Positions 13,003 through 16,095 of a DNA stretch of 16,095 bases are shown here, one piece after another. Location: assembly GCA_001437625.1 (NCBI GenBank), contig LIAL01000018.1, forward strand, positions 1-16,095. The letters run 5' to 3'. How positions within the stretch are numbered: the first letter of the stretch is position 1; each line of letters begins with the position of its first letter. This stretch comes from Nitrosopumilus sp. BACL13 MAG-121220-bin23 (GTDB lineage: Archaea > Thermoproteota > Nitrososphaeria > Nitrososphaerales > Nitrosopumilaceae). The position numbers and the translations under genes were made by a program. A model generated the notes under the pieces. The model was given only the letters and a program-made list of their open reading frames with translations, ran no database searches and was not told the origin of the DNA.

Positions 13003-13006
13003 GGAA

Positions 13007-13014
13007 AATAATAT
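13007..13014 (-). promoter_or_regulatory. Possible TATA-like box of the unknown gene
   Basis: Minus-strand ATATTATT about 20 bp before the TTG at 12991. This is closer than the usual 25-29 bp, so either the box or the start codon may be misplaced by a few bases. It lies 5 bp from the alaS box. Confidence 0.25.
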
Positions 13015-13023
13015 CCTTCAACA

Positions 13024-15693
13024 TTGGATAAAAATCAAATTTTAAAAGAATTTTCAGCAGATCCTGACAGATATTATAAAGTAAAATTATTTGAAGAGCA
13101 AGGATTTATCAGAAAAGCCTGTACAAAATGTGGTAGGTTCTTTTGGACTCTAGATGCAAACAGAACACTTTGTCCAGATGATGGTACTGATACATATTCA
13201 TTCATTGGAGATCCGCCAACAACAAAACGATTTGATTACACACAAGCTTGGAAACAAGTAGAAGAATTTTTTGTAAAAAATAATCATACTTCAGTTAGCA
13301 GATATCCAGTGGTATGTAGATGGCGTGATGATTTGTATTTTACAATTGCATCAGTAGTTGATTTTCAAAGAGTAATGGGAAGTAAGGTAGTCTTTGAATT
13401 TCCTGCAAACCCCCTAGTAGTTCCACAAACATGTTTGCGTTTTAATGATTTAGAAAATGTAGGAGTTACGGGCAGACATTTTTCTAGTTTTTGTATGATT
13501 GGGCAACATAGTATTCCAGAGAATGGAGGATATTGGAAAGATGAATGTGTAGATTTAGATTTTAGATTATTAACACAACAGTTTGGAATTAAAAAAGAAG
13601 AAGTAGTTTTTGTAGAAGATGTATGGTCAGGTGGCGGTTCATTTGGCTCATCATTAGAATATTTTGTTAGAGGACTGGAGCTTGGAAATGCAGTGTTTAC
13701 AGAATTCCAAGGAGAGCTTGGACAACACACCACACTTGATCAAAAAATTATAGATATGGGTGCAGGACTTGAAAGATTTGCATGGATTACAAATGGTACT
13801 CCTACAGCATATGACTGCTGCTTTGGCCCAGTAAATCAGATACTCTTTGAAAAAATTGGAATAGAGTCTAATTCTGAAATGCTAAAAAAATACTTTACAG
13901 AAATTGCAAAAGAGATTGATCATTTTGATGATCTAAACCAAGTAAGACGTCTTGCAGTGAAAAATGCAGGAATTACAGATGATCAACTAAAGAAAATAAT
14001 AACTCCACTTGAAGGAATGTATCTAATTGCAGATCATCTCAGGACATTAATTTTTGCAATTGCAGATGGCGCATTGCCAAGCAATGTCGGAGGAGGATAC
14101 AATCTTAGAATGATGTTGCGAAGAATCAATGGAACAATTAATCGATTGAATCTAAAATTAGACATTGATGAATTAATTGATGCACATATTGATTATCTCA
14201 AAGATACCTATCCAGAGTTAGATGAGAAAAGAGAAGATGTCAAGATAATTCTCAAGATAGAATCTTCAAGGTATGAGGAATCAAAGATCCACATGAAGAA
14301 AAAGGCAGAAAAGATTCGTGAGAAAGGTGCACCATCAGTGGATGAACTCATCACATTGTACGAATCAGATGGAATTACACCTGAATATCTCAAAGAAATT
14401 GATGCTATTTCTGAAATCCCGTCACAATTTTACACTAAACTATCTGACTTGCATCAGTCTGAAAAGAAAAAGGCAATCACAGAACTTCCGCTAGAAGAGT
14501 TACCAGAAACTGAAATGCTATTTTACAAAGATGACCCAATGGAGTTTGAGGCCAAAGTAATCAAGGTTTTAGATGATCAAGTCGTATTAGATAGAACTTC
14601 ATTTTATGCAAGAGGTGGAGGACAAGAACCAGATTTAGGAACCATAGCAGGATTCAATGTGGTTAATGTAGATAAACACGCAAACATTATTGTTCACAAG
14701 TTAGAGGGAGGAATTCCAAAAGAAGGTGATACGGTACAATGTAAGGTAGATCAAACAAGACGTGCAAACATTACTAAAAACCATACCAGTACACACATCA
14801 TCAATACATCATCAAGGGGAGTGTTAGGTTCTTGGATTTGGCAACACTCTGCGTTTAAAGATCATGATCATGCTAGGTTGGACATAACACATCATTCATC
14901 ATTAACGGATGAGCAAGTAAAACAGATTGAAGATGCAGCTAATCAAATGATAAAAGAAAATTATCCAGTTAATATCAATTATTACGACAGAGGAACTGCA
15001 GAACAAAAATATGGTTTTAGAATTTATCAGGGCGGTGTAGTTCCAGTAAAGTCAGTTAGAATTGTATCAATTGAGGATAAAGACATTGAAGCATGTGGGG
15101 GAACACATGTAAAGAAGACTGGAGATATCGAACTAATTAAAATTACAAAAACTAAAAGAATTCAAGACGGTGTAGTTCGTATAGAATTTGTCTCAGGACC
15201 AACTGCATTCCAATATGTAAAAGACCAAGAAGAAGAATCAAAGAAACAATCTGCAGATGACATTGCAAAAGAAAAATTAGAAAAACTGCGAGAAGAAAAT
15301 AAAGAGAAATCAAGAGAACAGATTCCTATACTATTAGAAAAGATTCTAGCTGGCCAATCAGGTGAACTAGATGAGATTACAATTAAAAATAAAATCTGCT
15401 TTACATCAAGTGAGAATTATGATGATTATTTCCACCAAACCTTTGGAAAGAAGCTAGTTGCCAAAGATGGTACTGCAGCATTTTGTGGAATTTTTGAAGC
15501 AGGTCCAACCATACGAGTAATGATATTTGCAGGTGAGCAATCAGGGGTAAATGCAGGGGAGATTGCCAAGGAAATAGCCTCAATTTTAGGCGGTTCAGGT
15601 GGCGGTGATGCTAAATTTGCTCAAGGTGGAGGAAAGGACACATCTAAAAAAGACGCTGCAATACAAAAAGCAAAATCAATGATTTTAGGATAA
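13024..15693 (+). CDS. alaS: Alanyl-tRNA synthetase, archaeal type
   Basis: Charges tRNA-Ala and hydrolyses mischarged Ser/Gly-tRNA-Ala. The 889-aa protein follows the archaeal plan: an N-terminal extension with a Cys motif (C33, C36, C50; CTKCGRFFWTLD), the class II catalytic core with motif 3 region DMGAGLERFAW, a helical tRNA-binding domain, the editing domain with zinc-ligand motifs HTSTH (587-591) and CGGTH (691-695), a charged coiled coil (about 735-775), and a C-Ala/DHHA1-like end with the Gly-rich GGSGGGDAKFAQGGG. Start is TTG 13024 (MDKNQILKEF), matching the family N terminus and placed about 26 bp after a TATA-like box. leuS begins 4 bp after the stop, so the two synthetase genes form an operon. 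Confidence 0.96.
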   Translation: MDKNQILKEFSADPDRYYKVKLFEEQGFIRKACTKCGRFFWTLDANRTLCPDDGTDTYSFIGDPPTTKRFDYTQAWKQVEEFFVKNNHTSVSRYPVVCRWRDDLYFTIASVVDFQRVMGSKVVFEFPANPLVVPQTCLRFNDLENVGVTGRHFSSFCMIGQHSIPENGGYWKDECVDLDFRLLTQQFGIKKEEVVFVEDVWSGGGSFGSSLEYFVRGLELGNAVFTEFQGELGQHTTLDQKIIDMGAGLERFAWITNGTPTAYDCCFGPVNQILFEKIGIESNSEMLKKYFTEIAKEIDHFDDLNQVRRLAVKNAGITDDQLKKIITPLEGMYLIADHLRTLIFAIADGALPSNVGGGYNLRMMLRRINGTINRLNLKLDIDELIDAHIDYLKDTYPELDEKREDVKIILKIESSRYEESKIHMKKKAEKIREKGAPSVDELITLYESDGITPEYLKEIDAISEIPSQFYTKLSDLHQSEKKKAITELPLEELPETEMLFYKDDPMEFEAKVIKVLDDQVVLDRTSFYARGGGQEPDLGTIAGFNVVNVDKHANIIVHKLEGGIPKEGDTVQCKVDQTRRANITKNHTSTHIINTSSRGVLGSWIWQHSAFKDHDHARLDITHHSSLTDEQVKQIEDAANQMIKENYPVNINYYDRGTAEQKYGFRIYQGGVVPVKSVRIVSIEDKDIEACGGTHVKKTGDIELIKITKTKRIQDGVVRIEFVSGPTAFQYVKDQEEESKKQSADDIAKEKLEKLREENKEKSREQIPILLEKILAGQSGELDEITIKNKICFTSSENYDDYFHQTFGKKLVAKDGTAAFCGIFEAGPTIRVMIFAGEQSGVNAGEIAKEIASILGGSGGGDAKFAQGGGKDTSKKDAAIQKAKSMILG

Positions 15694-15697
15694 TATT

Positions 15698-16095
15698 ATG
15701 ATAAACTGGAATAAAATAGAAACAAAATGGCGAAACAAGTGGGCCGAATCAAAAGACTTTGAGACAAATCCAAATGAGAAACCAAAAAAGTTCATCACTG
15801 TAGCTTATCCATATCCAAACTCTCCACAACATATCGGACATGGAAGAACATACACACTAGCTGATGTTCATGCAAGATTTTATCGAATGCAAGGGTATAA
15901 CGTATTGTTCCCAATGGGATTTCATTACACTGGAACTCCTGTACTTGGAATGGCAAGAAGAATTCAAGCTGAAGAAAAAGAAATTCTTGATGGATTAAGA
16001 AATGTATATCATGTTCCAGAAGAGGACATCAAAACATTTGTTGAACCAATTAAAATTGCAGATTATTTCCATGAAGAGATAAAATCAGGAATGAT
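15698..16095 (+). CDS. leuS: Leucyl-tRNA synthetase (N-terminal part, cut by the right edge)
   Basis: Class I synthetase that charges tRNA-Leu. The first 132 codons are in the window. They show the opening NWNKIETKWRNKWAESKDFE, the strand ITVAYPYPNSP, the class I HIGH motif exactly as HIGH (45-48, followed by GRTYTLADVHARF), and VLFPMGFHYTGTPVLGMARR. This matches archaeal LeuRS. The start is ATG 15698, 4 bp after the alaS stop, with no room for a separate promoter, so it is co-transcribed with alaS. The KMSKS loop and editing domain lie beyond the window. Confidence 0.93.
   Translation, partial: MINWNKIETKWRNKWAESKDFETNPNEKPKKFITVAYPYPNSPQHIGHGRTYTLADVHARFYRMQGYNVLFPMGFHYTGTPVLGMARRIQAEEKEILDGLRNVYHVPEEDIKTFVEPIKIADYFHEEIKSGM

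Overview
The window is AT-rich archaeal chromosome, most like a marine ammonia-oxidising archaeon of the Nitrosopumilus type (Nitrososphaerota/Thaumarchaeota). The archaeal assignment is firm: L32e and L19e, prefoldin alpha, Spt5 (NGN+KOW), SecE/Sec61-gamma, the DTD2/GEK1-type D-aminoacyl-tRNA deacylase, P0/P1-type stalk proteins, archaeal-type AlaRS, and TATA-like boxes about 20-30 bp before start codons. The lineage call is an inference from the gene set and composition. No rRNA, tRNA, CRISPR array, insertion sequence or prophage gene was seen, and no gap between genes exceeds 150 bp.

Left block (1-2276, minus strand): ftsY (cut by the left edge and ending in a perfect 18-bp tandem repeat), pfdA and a superoxide dismutase. 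Next (2354-6008): a secreted, membrane-anchored subtilisin-like protease on plus, overlapping tail-to-tail with ATP-type PEP carboxykinase on minus. Then L32e-L19e on plus, meeting a minus-strand pair of a minimal O6-alkylguanine-DNA alkyltransferase and a D-aminoacyl-tRNA deacylase.

Middle (8077-12369): the archaeal secE-spt5-rpl11-rpl1-rpl10-rpl12 set in a broken form. secE (57 aa), spt5 and rpl11 are followed by an inverted Lrp/AsnC regulator, then rpl1-rpl10, then an inverted TRIC/UPF0126 membrane protein, and finally rpl12, itself inverted and with its own promoter.

Right block (12434-16095): a 185-aa protein of unknown function on minus, divergent from alaS, which is followed 4 bp later by leuS (cut by the right edge).

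Most of the window serves protein synthesis and export: ribosomal proteins, aminoacyl-tRNA synthetases, tRNA proofreading, SRP receptor, SecE, and prefoldin for folding. Two architectural themes stand out. All four convergent junctions have a gap of zero or less, with oligo-T tracts placed inside the facing gene. Several divergent pairs are separated by only 32-39 bp, with TATA-like boxes placed for leaderless or near-leaderless mRNAs, often starting at TTG. The most unusual single item is the acidic, proline-rich hexapeptide repeat tail on FtsY. I did not find a clear candidate for a wholly new multi-gene system.
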